DNA of 64,000 nt from Xanthobacteraceae bacterium (GTDB lineage Bacteria > Pseudomonadota > Alphaproteobacteria > Rhizobiales > Xanthobacteraceae), in the NCBI GenBank assembly GCA_019752575.1, contig JAIELW010000011.1, positions 202,574 to 266,573 on the forward strand, in the 5' to 3' direction. Under the pieces are notes generated by a model. It made no database searches. It was not told the origin of the DNA and saw nothing but the letters and a program-made list of their open reading frames with translations. The position numbers and the translations under genes are program-made. Numbering within the stretch: position 1 is the first letter of the stretch; each line of letters begins with the position of its first letter. Positions 34,570-42,653 of this stretch are shown here, one piece after another.

Positions 34570-36630
34570 ATGAACCTCGGTATCGCGTTCGAACCGCTGA
34601 TCTCGCTCCCGCTCCTGCTCGCGGCGGCGGTCGTTGCCGCGCTGGTCGCGGCACTTCTTCTCGTTTCGCGTTCGCGCGGGGCGATCACCCGCGCGATTGC
34701 GCTGGCGCTCGGCGTGATTGCGCTCGCAAATCCTTCGCTCACCCGCGAAGACCGCGATCCGCTGACTTCCGTCGTCGCCATCGTGCTCGACAGGAGCGCG
34801 AGCCAGCGCTTCGGCGACCGCACCGAAGCGACCAACAAGGCGGCGGAAATTCTGAAACAGCGCCTCTCCGCGATTCCCAATCTCGAAGTCCGCATCGTCG
34901 ACGGCGGCACCGACGGCGAAGGCGACGGCACCAAACTTTTCGCGGCACTGAGCGCGACGCTTGCCGACGTACCGCCGGAGCGCGTCGCCGGCGCGATCAT
35001 GATCACCGACGGCCGCGTGCATGACGTCCCCTTGCCGCAGCATCTCGGCTTCGACGCGCCGGTTCACTCGCTGATCACCGGACGCGACAACGAACGCGAC
35101 CGCCGCGTGGCGCTCACTTCGACCCCGCGCTTCGGCATCGTCGGGCAGCGCCAGACCATCGGCTTCCGCGTGGTTGACGAAGGCATTCCGAACGGCGCGC
35201 GCGTGAATGTCATCGTGCGCCGCGACGGCAACGTGGTCGCGAATACCGTCGTGACGGCAGGCACCGAGGAGCGCGTTCAGGTCGAGATCGCGCGTGCCGG
35301 ACCGAACATCGTCGAGATCGAGGCATCCCCGCTCGAAGGCGAATTGACACTCCTGAACAACCGCGTCGCGCTGACGGTCGATGGCGTGCGGGAGAAGCTC
35401 CGCGTGCTGCTCGTTTCCGGCGAGCCGCATTCCGGCGAGCGCACCTGGCGCAATCTTCTGAAATCCGACGCCAACGTCGATCTCGTGCACTTCACCATTC
35501 TCCGTCCGCCGGAGAAGCAGGACGGCACGCCGATCCACGAGCTTTCGCTGATCGCTTTCCCGACGCGCGAACTCTTTCAGCAGAAGATCAAGGAATTCCA
35601 CCTGATCATCTTCGACCGCTACGCGCAGCAGGGCGTGCTGCCGCTGATTTATTTCGACAACATCGTCGAATATGTCCGCGGCGGCGGCGCGCTCCTGATC
35701 GCGGCGGGACCGGATTACGCCGGACGCAACTCTGTGTGGCGCACGCCGCTCGAAGCGATCCTTCCCGCGACGCCGACCGGCAATATCACCGAGATCGCCT
35801 ACAAGCCGGGGCTCACCGACGAAGGCAAGCGCCATCCTGTGACACGCCTGCTTCCGGGCTCCGAAACCACGCCGCCGCAATGGAGCCGCTTCTTCCGTCT
35901 GATCGACACACAGATGTCGAACGGCACGGCACTGATGAACGGCCCGAACAATCAGCCGCTGCTCGTGCTCTCCCGCTACGGCGACGGCCGGGTCGCACTG
36001 CTTCTGTCCGACCACATCTGGCTCTGGGCGCGCGGCTATGAAGGCGGCGGCCCGCATCTCGATCTGCTGCGCCGCCTCTCGCACTGGCTGATGAAGGAGC
36101 CGGAGCTCGAGGAAGAGCGCCTCGTGATGACCGCGCGCGGGGGCGAGATCGTGATCGAACGCCGCACCATGAGCGAGACCGCGGAGCCCGTGACCGTCAC
36201 GCAGCCTTCGGGCGCGACGCAGATTTTGAATCTTGCGCGCGCCGAGCCCGGCATCTTCCGCGGCGCGATCAAGGCCGAAGAACTCGGCCTCTGGCGCGCA
36301 ACCGACGGCAAGCTCACGGCGCTCGTCAATCTCGGCCCGCTCAATCCGCGCGAATATCTCGAAGTGACGAGCACGCGCGACGTGATGCTGCCGCTTGCGA
36401 ACGGCACCGCGGGCGGCGTGCTCAGGCTCGCCGATCTTTCCGGCGGCGCGCCGCGGATCGCGCAGATCCGCTCCGCCGAGCGCTTCGCCGGTCCCGACTG
36501 GATCGGCATCAAGATGCGCGACGCGAGCGTCGTGCGCGGCCTTGGGCTGTTCCCGCTATTCGCGGGACTTTCCGGCCTGCTCATCCTGATGGCGGGCATC
36601 GCCGCTGCATGGACACGCGAAGGCAGGTAG
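34570..36630 (+). CDS. Large membrane protein with VWA-like and glutamine amidotransferase-like regions
   Basis: The fourth gene of the MoxR unit, 686 residues. The N-terminus has two hydrophobic helices (LISLPLLLAAAVVAALVAALLL; AIALALGVIALA). Next is a VWA-like start VVAIVLDRSASQRFGDRTE, where the DxSxS metal motif is partly kept, and a soluble domain with RVLLVSGEPHSGERTWRNLL, similar to glutamine amidotransferase-like domains of such operons. A C-terminal helix (GLFPLFAGLSGLLILMAGIAAAW) closes it. It is separated from the upstream genes by a palindromic repeat. Function inferred only from operon. Confidence 0.82.
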   Translation: MNLGIAFEPLISLPLLLAAAVVAALVAALLLVSRSRGAITRAIALALGVIALANPSLTREDRDPLTSVVAIVLDRSASQRFGDRTEATNKAAEILKQRLSAIPNLEVRIVDGGTDGEGDGTKLFAALSATLADVPPERVAGAIMITDGRVHDVPLPQHLGFDAPVHSLITGRDNERDRRVALTSTPRFGIVGQRQTIGFRVVDEGIPNGARVNVIVRRDGNVVANTVVTAGTEERVQVEIARAGPNIVEIEASPLEGELTLLNNRVALTVDGVREKLRVLLVSGEPHSGERTWRNLLKSDANVDLVHFTILRPPEKQDGTPIHELSLIAFPTRELFQQKIKEFHLIIFDRYAQQGVLPLIYFDNIVEYVRGGGALLIAAGPDYAGRNSVWRTPLEAILPATPTGNITEIAYKPGLTDEGKRHPVTRLLPGSETTPPQWSRFFRLIDTQMSNGTALMNGPNNQPLLVLSRYGDGRVALLLSDHIWLWARGYEGGGPHLDLLRRLSHWLMKEPELEEERLVMTARGGEIVIERRTMSETAEPVTVTQPSGATQILNLARAEPGIFRGAIKAEELGLWRATDGKLTALVNLGPLNPREYLEVTSTRDVMLPLANGTAGGVLRLADLSGGAPRIAQIRSAERFAGPDWIGIKMRDASVVRGLGLFPLFAGLSGLLILMAGIAAAWTREGR

Positions 36631-36709
36631 ACCTGCCTTCGATGGCACGCGAAGCCGATAAGCTCTATCGAGATTGATTCATCTGCGCGCGCGTCGTAGG
36701 ACGGCGCGC

Positions 36710-37468
36710 ATGATCGGATACATAGACTATCTTCTATTCCGGCTTCGCTACTGGCTGAAGCGCGGCCGCGGTGCGGATCCTTATGAGCTGGAGATCCGCC
36801 GCCTCTATAACGAGCGCGTCGGCCGCAAGAAAATCGCGCACGGCGAGGCTTACGACGTCCTGTCGTATCAATCGAACGGCAAATTTGATTACGAGCTCTA
36901 TAAAAAGATTCAGACCCTCGGAAACAAGGGCAAGATCGAGCGTGTCTTTGTCGCGCAAGAGAACATCGCCTATCTCTGCCGCGAGCTGGAAAAAATTATT
37001 CCCGAAATCAAGTTCGTGCTCTGCCACGGCACGCGCAACGCCGCCGAACAGAAATTCTTTCAGGCTTCGTTATCGAAACCCGCGACGATTCTGGGCACGG
37101 AAATCTCCGACACCGCTTCGCAATTTCCGATGACCATCGAGTGGGACTTCCACGAAGTGAAACCGGAATGGCGCGGCGCCGTCGATGTGATCTATTCCAA
37201 CAGCTTCGATCACTCTTACGACCCGCAGAAACTGTTCACTGCGTGGCTTTCCTGCCTCGGCGTAAACGGCGTGATGGTGCTGGAGTGGTCGCGCGCGCAC
37301 GGGCTCTCGCCGACGATTCTCGATCCCTTCAATATCGGGCTCGATAAGCTGAGCGCGATGCTGGAAAATTTCTGCGCAGACGGAAAATTCAAGCTGCTGC
37401 CGCTGCTCACCGGTCTGCCTTCGCGCACGATCGAGCAAACCTTCGTGCTCGTGCAGCGTGTGCGTTAA
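36710..37468 (+). CDS. Putative class I SAM-dependent methyltransferase
   Basis: A 252-residue protein starting at ATG 36710; a longer frame adds 12 Arg-rich residues. The central part resembles a Rossmann methyltransferase: FVLCHGTRNAAEQKFF in the motif I region, ATILGTEISDTASQFPMT, then the strand DVIYSNSFDHSYDPQKL and GVMVLEWSRAHGLSP. The canonical GxGxG is not obvious, which lowers certainty. The N-terminus is basic with a helical LLFRLRYWLKRGRG. The end overlaps the convergent GNAT gene by 4 nt. No pathway is indicated by the neighbours. Confidence 0.6.
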   Translation: MIGYIDYLLFRLRYWLKRGRGADPYELEIRRLYNERVGRKKIAHGEAYDVLSYQSNGKFDYELYKKIQTLGNKGKIERVFVAQENIAYLCRELEKIIPEIKFVLCHGTRNAAEQKFFQASLSKPATILGTEISDTASQFPMTIEWDFHEVKPEWRGAVDVIYSNSFDHSYDPQKLFTAWLSCLGVNGVMVLEWSRAHGLSPTILDPFNIGLDKLSAMLENFCADGKFKLLPLLTGLPSRTIEQTFVLVQRVR

Positions 37469-37974
37469 TCCCGGCCGTAGTCGCGGCGCACCGCGCCGCT
37501 GACGTTCTCGAAAGAGCCGGCCGCCAGCTCCGCCACCAGCACGCGCTCGGGATCGACCGGTCCCGGCAATTTCACGCGGCCATGCTCCACTTTCTTGAAT
37601 CCCAGCCGGCCGTAATAAGGTTCGTCGCCGACGAGCAGGACGAGTTTCGCGCCGGAGGCTTTCGTAGCCTTCATCGAGGCTTCCATCAGCGCGCGTCCCA
37701 CGCCGCGGCTCCTGAATGGGGGCTCGACCGTGAGCGGGCCCAAGAGCAACGCCTTCACGCCCCCGATCTTGACCGGCGTGAGCCGCACCGAGCCTACAAG
37801 CAGCGTGCCGATGCGGGCGGTGTAGGAAAGCTCGCGCCGGTGATCGACGCCTTCGCGCAACCGGTACGCCGAGCGCGCGAAGCGGCCCGGACCGAAGGTC
37901 CGTTCCGAGAGCTTCTCGATCGCGAGATCGTCTTCCGGCGTTTCGGGCTGGATGTTGAGCGAAAGATCGGCCAA
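37465..37974 (-). CDS. GNAT-family N-acetyltransferase
   Basis: A 169-residue protein of the GNAT superfamily, close to the YhbS type. The acetyl-CoA-binding motif A is LLLGPLTVEPPFRSRGVGRALMEASM near residue 75, including the Q/RxxGxG/A-like RSRGVG. The conserved C-terminal VGDEPYYGRLGFKKVEHG is present. The substrate is unknown. It is convergent with the methyltransferase-like gene, and the Nudix gene on its other side is 112 bp away. Confidence 0.87.
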   Translation of the reverse strand: MADLSLNIQPETPEDDLAIEKLSERTFGPGRFARSAYRLREGVDHRRELSYTARIGTLLVGSVRLTPVKIGGVKALLLGPLTVEPPFRSRGVGRALMEASMKATKASGAKLVLLVGDEPYYGRLGFKKVEHGRVKLPGPVDPERVLVAELAAGSFENVSGAVRRDYGRD

Positions 37975-38085
37975 GGCGCTGTTCCGGTTTTAATTCGCGC
38001 GCGGAATACCATGAGAGCCAAAGCCGGTCCAATGACGGCGCGTTTGCGAATGTGTATTGCCGCGGCTTTTTCGACAGGCCCGGAT

Positions 38086-38529
38086 TTACCACTGCGCCGG
38101 GGCGGGTGTGCCGTTAATCACTTCCTCGATGCGCCGCCGTGTGGGCTGTGTCGTGCCCTCGGGCAGCGCACGCAGCGGAAAGAATTTCGCTTCCTGAATT
38201 TCGAAGGTCGGCGCGAGCGGGCCGCCATAGTCGAACTCGCGCACGACATAGACCGCGACATGATCGCGCGCGGAAGCATTTCTGTTCTGGAACAGCGCGT
38301 GCAGCTTCGGCGCGCCGGCAACGCGAACATTGCCTTCTTCACGCAATTCCTTCACGAGCGCTTCTTCGAACGTCTCGCCCGGCTCGACACCGCCGCCCGG
38401 CAGATGCCAGCCCGGCGTGTAGCCGTGCCGCACCAGCAGCACTTCACCGTTTCGCAATACAATGCCGCGCACGCCGAGCGTCATGCCGCGCTTCATGCGC
38501 CAGTAGAGATGAAGGAATCGGCGGATCAC
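38086..38529 (-). CDS. Nudix hydrolase
   Basis: A 147-residue Nudix-domain protein. The Nudix box GGGVEPGETFEEALVKELREEGNV fits GX5EX7REUXEEXGU closely, though the last Gly context reads EEGNV and is slightly atypical. The N-terminus (TLGVRGIVLRNGEVLLVRHGYTPGWHLPGG) matches dihydroneopterin-triphosphatase or ADP-ribose-type enzymes, but the substrate cannot be assigned. The start at 38529 is near a palindromic repeat (38542-38649) that forms its upstream region. Confidence 0.87.
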   Translation of the reverse strand: MIRRFLHLYWRMKRGMTLGVRGIVLRNGEVLLVRHGYTPGWHLPGGGVEPGETFEEALVKELREEGNVRVAGAPKLHALFQNRNASARDHVAVYVVREFDYGGPLAPTFEIQEAKFFPLRALPEGTTQPTRRRIEEVINGTPAPAQW

Positions 38530-38541
38530 GGAATTCTACCT

Positions 38542-38649
38542 CGTCATCCCGGCCAAGGCGCGAAGCGCCGCGAGCCGGGATCCATAACCACCTGCATAGC
38601 TTATTTTGCACCAGCCGTGGTTATGGGTCCCCGCCTTCGCGGGGACGAC
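38542..38649. repeat. Palindromic repeat with one GIY-YIG-type end
   Basis: The left end tcgtcatcccggccaaggcg...gccgggatccataacca resembles the 9024 repeat. The right end ggttatgggtccccgccttc...ggggacgac equals the right inverted repeat of the GIY-YIG units. There is no ORF between them (about 30 bp centre). It looks like an ORF-less composite derivative. Confidence 0.82.
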
Positions 38650-38695
38650 ATTTGACGGCATTTTGCCTTCCGCCAAATCCCGCTACACAAGGCCG

Positions 38696-39598
38696 ATGTT
38701 CGCGCTCGCCCATCTTTCCGATCCGCATTTGTCGCCGATACCACGCCCGAAGCTCCTGGAACTGATGGGCAAGCGCGCGGTCGGCTACTTCAACTGGCGC
38801 GCCCGGCGCTCGGTGCATCACAGCCCGGATTTTCTGGGTGCGCTCGTCGCCGATATGAAGGCGCGCGGCTTCGATCACCTCGCAGTTACGGGCGATCTCG
38901 TAAACCTCGGGCTGCCCGGCGAATACGGGTTAGCGCGGCGCTTTCTGGAAAACCTCGGCCCCGGCGAGCGCGTCTCGATGGTGCCCGGCAATCACGACGC
39001 CTATGTGCACGGCACCGCGCTCCTGCATGTCGATCTGTGGAAGGAATACATCGCCGGCGACGAGCCCGCCGCAAAAGCAAACATCTCGGGCGCCGCTTTT
39101 CCTTATCTTCGCCGGCGCGGCAATGTTGCGATCATCGGGCTATCGACTGCGATTCCGACTGCGCCCTTTCTCGCCACCGGCAAGCTCGGCAAGGCACAGC
39201 TCATGGAATGCGAGCATTTGCTGAAAACGATGAAGGAGGAACATCGCTTCCGGGTGGTACTCATTCATCATCCGCCGGCGGGCCGCCACTCGCCGCACGA
39301 AGTGCTGACCGACGCGAAAGCTTTTTGCGCCGTGGTTGCGCGACAAGGCGCAGAGCTGGTGCTGCACGGCCACAAGCACAAGGCGATGATGCAGAAGATT
39401 ACCGGAGCAGATGGAGCCGTGAATGTGATCGGCGTGCCATCCGCCTCCAATCCCGGTAGCATTCCGGAACGTGGCGGCGCGTACAATGTCTATCGCATCG
39501 GCGGCAAAGCGGGTAGCTGGTCCTGCGAAATGGAAAGCTACGGCTTCGCGCCGAGCGGCTCGGGCATCGCGAAAGTCAGAAGCGCGAAGCTGATTTAG
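38696..39598 (+). CDS. Calcineurin-like metallophosphoesterase
   Basis: A 300-residue predicted phosphoesterase. Metal-binding motifs are intact in order: ALAHLSDPHL (Asp-x-His), LAVTGDLVNLG (GDx2), VPGNHDAY (GNHD), VLIHHPPAG (His) and LVLHGHKHKA (GHxH). ATG 38696 begins right at the conserved domain. It may act on a cyclic nucleotide, phospholipid or nucleotide; sequence alone does not decide. It lies between two palindromic repeats and has no evident operon partner. Confidence 0.9.
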   Translation: MFALAHLSDPHLSPIPRPKLLELMGKRAVGYFNWRARRSVHHSPDFLGALVADMKARGFDHLAVTGDLVNLGLPGEYGLARRFLENLGPGERVSMVPGNHDAYVHGTALLHVDLWKEYIAGDEPAAKANISGAAFPYLRRRGNVAIIGLSTAIPTAPFLATGKLGKAQLMECEHLLKTMKEEHRFRVVLIHHPPAGRHSPHEVLTDAKAFCAVVARQGAELVLHGHKHKAMMQKITGADGAVNVIGVPSASNPGSIPERGGAYNVYRIGGKAGSWSCEMESYGFAPSGSGIAKVRSAKLI

Positions 39599-39602
39599 CT
39601 CG

Positions 39603-39690
39603 CCTCATCCTGAGGAGCGCCGAAGGCGCGTCTCGAAGGATGAGGCTTCATGGTTCGAGACGCGGGCTTCGCCCGTTCCTCACCATGAGG
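39603..39690. repeat. Intergenic palindromic repeat (cctcatcctgagg family)
   Basis: Hairpins cctcatcctgaggagcgccg...tctcgaaggatgagg and tcatggttcgagacgcgggc...cctcaccatgagg fill the gap between convergent stops (39598 and 39692). Family members are at 25727, 34454 and 50704. Confidence 0.85.
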
Positions 39691-39691
39691 A

Positions 39692-40231
39692 TTATGGATT
39701 CGTCGCGAACCAAACCGCGGCGAATAGCGCCGCCGCGCCGAACAGTGCGCCGATGACGAAAGCCGCGAACACGGCTCCGCGATTTTTCTCGGGCGCTTCT
39801 TCTTTCGTCTCCGTCGTTGCCAGCGCCTGCTCGCGCGCGACCAACCTGCGCGCGACATAGCGCGTGATTGCCTCGCGCATCGGCGGCACTTCGGTGCTTT
39901 CCTCGAGCACGCGCCGGCCGTTCACGGTATCGGTAAGCAACCGATAGGTCCGCTTGTCGTTGCCCATCGCGACATGCGTGATCGCGTCCAGCCACAGCCG
40001 CGGCTGCACGCCGCCGGAAACGCCGCGATCGAAATAATCCGTGTGCCGCGCCGGAATGTCCTTGAATACCTTATCGATGGTCTCGTTCAGGATTTCGAGG
40101 CGCGCCATCTCGGCATCGCGCAGATCGACAATCACGGCGGAACGTTCCGCCGCCTCGATCCGGGCATCGTGTAAAGCTTGCTTCAGTGGCGTCACAGCCA
40201 CCGGCATCGCCGGCTTGTTCTTGTCGCTCAC
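39692..40231 (-). CDS. Hypothetical protein with C-terminal membrane anchor
   Basis: A 179-residue protein I cannot place in a named family. The N-terminal 130 residues are polar and helical (LHDARIEAAERSAVIVDLRDAEMARLE looks like a coiled coil), with FDRGVSGGVQPRLWLDAITHV in the middle. A single C-terminal transmembrane helix (AVFAAFVIGALFGAAALFAAVWF) with a very short tail suggests a tail-anchored cytoplasmic protein. It starts at ATG 40231 and ends 2 nt from a palindromic repeat. No partner is obvious. Confidence 0.72.
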   Translation of the reverse strand: MSDKNKPAMPVAVTPLKQALHDARIEAAERSAVIVDLRDAEMARLEILNETIDKVFKDIPARHTDYFDRGVSGGVQPRLWLDAITHVAMGNDKRTYRLLTDTVNGRRVLEESTEVPPMREAITRYVARRLVAREQALATTETKEEAPEKNRGAVFAAFVIGALFGAAALFAAVWFATNP

Positions 40232-40294
40232 GCTTTTCGTCCCTGTCCCAAGCGCCGCGGAGGAAGACTAGCGGCGGCCTCTCGCGCTGTCACG

Positions 40295-40464
40295 CTAGTG
40301 GTCCGATCCTAACATTCGCATCCCGCCTTAGGCGGCTCTTTTTTGCGAATGTTAGGATCAAAGGACCGCTAGCAAATATAAATGTTCCAGTGGAGCTTTG
40401 GATTTGACACTCGCGTCGTGCGCCCGCTGAAATTTGATCGCGAATGTCAAATCCGCTCCACTGG
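40295..40464. repeat. Paired bulged-palindrome element, copy 4
   Basis: Hairpin 1 (40295-40372) uses the ctagtggtcc/gatcctaacattcgca stem with the bulge in its right arm. Hairpin 2 (40387-40464) uses the ccagtggagc-ttt-ggatttgacactcgc stem with the bulge in its left arm. These are the same two stem types as in the 2661 copy but in the opposite order, joined by an AT-rich linker (caaatataaatgtt). The hyi-like stop codon lies inside hairpin 2. Confidence 0.9.
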
Positions 40465-41232
40465 CGCCAGACGATAAGGTTCCAGCCAGCCGAGACCGGC
40501 TTCGGTGCGCCCGCGCGGGCGATACTCGCAGCCGATGAAGCCGTCATAGCTCGAGAATGCGAGCGCGTTGAACACCGAAGCGATATTCACTTCGCCGCGA
40601 TCGGGCTCGTCGCGTAGCGGCACGCCCGCAACCTGTACATGACCGATGCGCTTGGCGTGTTTTTCGATCCGGCGCGTAAGGTCGCCCTCGGTGATCTGCG
40701 TGTGATAGATGTCGAATTGCAGCCGCACGTTATCGAGCCCGACCGCGTCGATGATCTCGGCGGCCTGATCGGTATAGCGCAGGAAATAATTCGGCCGGTC
40801 GCGCGCGTTCAATGGCTCGATCGTGAGCGTGACGCCGACTTCTGCCGCTTCCGCGCCGGCCCTTTTCAAGTTTGAGATAAACGCCTCGGTGTTGCGGATG
40901 TCGCGTTTCGCGTCCCCCGCCATGACATGGATCGTCGGCACATCGATCGCACGGGCATAGCTGAGCGCCAGATGAATCTTGCGGAAAAAATCGTGCTCAC
41001 GGCCCGCCACCGCGGCGCAGCCCGCGTCGCTGCCGTCCGCCGCAAACGGCGTATTGATCAGCACGCATTTCAGCCGGCTTTCGGTGAGCCAACCTTTCAG
41101 ATGCTCCACCGGCTCGGCATAAGGGTGCAGCAATTCTACCGCCGAGAATCCGGCGTGATAGGCCGCCGCAAAGCGGTCGCGAAACGCATATTCCCCGAAC
41201 AGCATGTTCAGGTTCGCCGCAAACCGAAACAC
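40447..41232 (-). CDS. Hydroxypyruvate isomerase-like TIM-barrel protein
   Basis: A 261-residue xylose isomerase-like TIM barrel resembling Hyi, which interconverts hydroxypyruvate and tartronate semialdehyde in glyoxylate metabolism. Conserved parts are FAANLNMLFGEYAFRDRFAAA, LLHPYAEPVEHLKGWL, VLINTPFAADG, LTIEPLNARDRPNYFL and LQFDIYHTQITEGDL, with metal-binding Glu and Asp residues. GTG 41232 places the start at the conserved N-terminus; the open frame continues 22 codons upstream. The last residues (PVERI) and the TGA stop are encoded by the palindrome element. Confidence 0.8.
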   Translation of the reverse strand: MFRFAANLNMLFGEYAFRDRFAAAYHAGFSAVELLHPYAEPVEHLKGWLTESRLKCVLINTPFAADGSDAGCAAVAGREHDFFRKIHLALSYARAIDVPTIHVMAGDAKRDIRNTEAFISNLKRAGAEAAEVGVTLTIEPLNARDRPNYFLRYTDQAAEIIDAVGLDNVRLQFDIYHTQITEGDLTRRIEKHAKRIGHVQVAGVPLRDEPDRGEVNIASVFNALAFSSYDGFIGCEYRPRGRTEAGLGWLEPYRLAPVERI

Positions 41233-41360
41233 TTCTCGAACCCCCGTATTCGCCGCAATCGAAGCGCCTGCGCATGAAAAGCGCAAGGGAAACAACAAGA
41301 CGGAATAGCGACAACGCCCAAAAGCCGCTATGGCTCAATTGACTCAAAGACGGGCTTTCC

Positions 41361-42206
41361 TTGACCACTGCAATTCTTCTCGCGGTTCTGGCCGGCGCGC
41401 TTTTGCACGCGAGCTGGAACGCCCTCATCAAATGGGAACCGGACAAGCTCGCGGCGTCGGCTGCGATTGCGGTTGGCGCAGGCGCGATCGCGCTTCCGAT
41501 TGCGCTCGTAAGCCCGCTGCCGCTCGCACCGAGCTGGCCGCTGATCGCCTTCTCGGCGGTGATCCATGTCTTTTATTTCGCGCTCGTAGGATACGCGCTG
41601 CGTCATGCCGATCTCGGCGTTGCCTATCCGCTGACGCGCGGTTCGGCTCCCGCGTTCACCGCAATTCTCGCAGCGGTCTGGCTCGGCGAAATGCTTGCAC
41701 TTTCGGGCTGGCTCGCGATCGGCGCGATTGCCGCAGGCGTGGTCACGCTTTCCGCCGACGCCCTCTTGCGCGGCGGGCTCACGCCGCGCGCGGCGGTGCT
41801 CGCCTTCACCAACGCCGCAATCGTCGTCGCCTATACGCTAGTCGACGGTCTCGGCGCGCGGCTCGCGGGCAATGCCCTTTCTTACGTGTCCTGGATGATG
41901 GCGGGCACCGCGTTGTTGATCGTCCCGATCGCGCTCGTTTTCTATCGCGAGCAGATCGCCGAGAAGGAACGCGGCTTCTGGATACGCGCCTTGTTTGCGG
42001 GCGGACTCAGCATCGCGAGCTACGGGATCGCGCTCTGGGCGATGACCAAAGCGCCGATCGGCCTCGTCGCGGCGTTGCGCGAGACTTCGATGTTATTCGC
42101 AGCGATTTTGGGAGCGCTTATTTTCGACGAGCGGTTCGGCCCCAAACGCTGGGCCGCGCTCTTTCTGATCTTGATCGGGATCGGGCTGTTACGCGTTCCG
42201 TTCTAA
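41361..42206 (+). CDS. EamA-family (DMT) transporter
   Basis: A 281-residue inner-membrane protein with about ten hydrophobic helices in two EamA repeats. It begins TTAILLAVLAGALLHASWNALIKW, a typical first helix with the SWN motif. The first repeat ends near AAGVVTLSADALL and the second begins AAVLAFTNAAIVVAYTLVDGLG. The start codon appears to be TTG at 41361, with no strong Shine-Dalgarno. Substrate unknown; DMT members export amino acids, sugars or metabolites. It converges on sciP with a 12-bp gap. Confidence 0.87.
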   Translation: MTTAILLAVLAGALLHASWNALIKWEPDKLAASAAIAVGAGAIALPIALVSPLPLAPSWPLIAFSAVIHVFYFALVGYALRHADLGVAYPLTRGSAPAFTAILAAVWLGEMLALSGWLAIGAIAAGVVTLSADALLRGGLTPRAAVLAFTNAAIVVAYTLVDGLGARLAGNALSYVSWMMAGTALLIVPIALVFYREQIAEKERGFWIRALFAGGLSIASYGIALWAMTKAPIGLVAALRETSMLFAAILGALIFDERFGPKRWAALFLILIGIGLLRVPF

Positions 42207-42218
42207 GACGAAGCGCAA

Positions 42219-42494
42219 TTACATCCGGTACTGCTGAATGCGCGTGGTGCGCAGACCGGCAAGACCGTGCTTATCGATCGAAGCTTGCCAGTTGAGGAAT
42301 TCTTCGACGGTGAGAGTGTAGCGCGCGCAGGCTTCTTCGAGCGAAAGCAAGCCGCCACGCACGGCCGCAACGACTTCAGCCTTGCGGCGAATGACCCAAC
42401 GACGGGTCGATGGCGGAGGAAGGTCCGCGATCGTCAAGGGGCTACCGTCCGGCCCGATCACATATTTCACTCTCGGGCGATGCGCTTCGGTCAT
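42219..42494 (-). CDS. sciP: DUF1153 protein, CtrA inhibitor SciP
   Basis: A 91-residue helix-turn-helix protein of DUF1153. The core VKYVIGPDGSPLTIADLP, then RWVIRRKAEVVAAVRGGLLS and LEEACARYTLTVEEFLNWQ, closely follows Caulobacter SciP. SciP binds DNA and CtrA to repress CtrA-activated genes, including flagellar genes, in G1. Its location next to flgD-fliK, on the same strand with a 160-bp leader, fits a flagellar/cell-cycle role. Residue-level equivalence to Caulobacter is from memory. Confidence 0.9.
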   Translation of the reverse strand: MTEAHRPRVKYVIGPDGSPLTIADLPPPSTRRWVIRRKAEVVAAVRGGLLSLEEACARYTLTVEEFLNWQASIDKHGLAGLRTTRIQQYRM

Positions 42495-42653
42495 TACAAA
42501 CTCACTCGGAACACAACTCGTAATGACGGAAACACTAGTGTCGAGCGATGAACATTTCCCTAAGGGTTTGTTTCCAAAAGGTTATTAGTCCCGCTCACAT
42601 TTGGCGGAACGGGAACAGGTCAAAAAGGCCCGTAAAATTAAGGGTTTTTGCTA

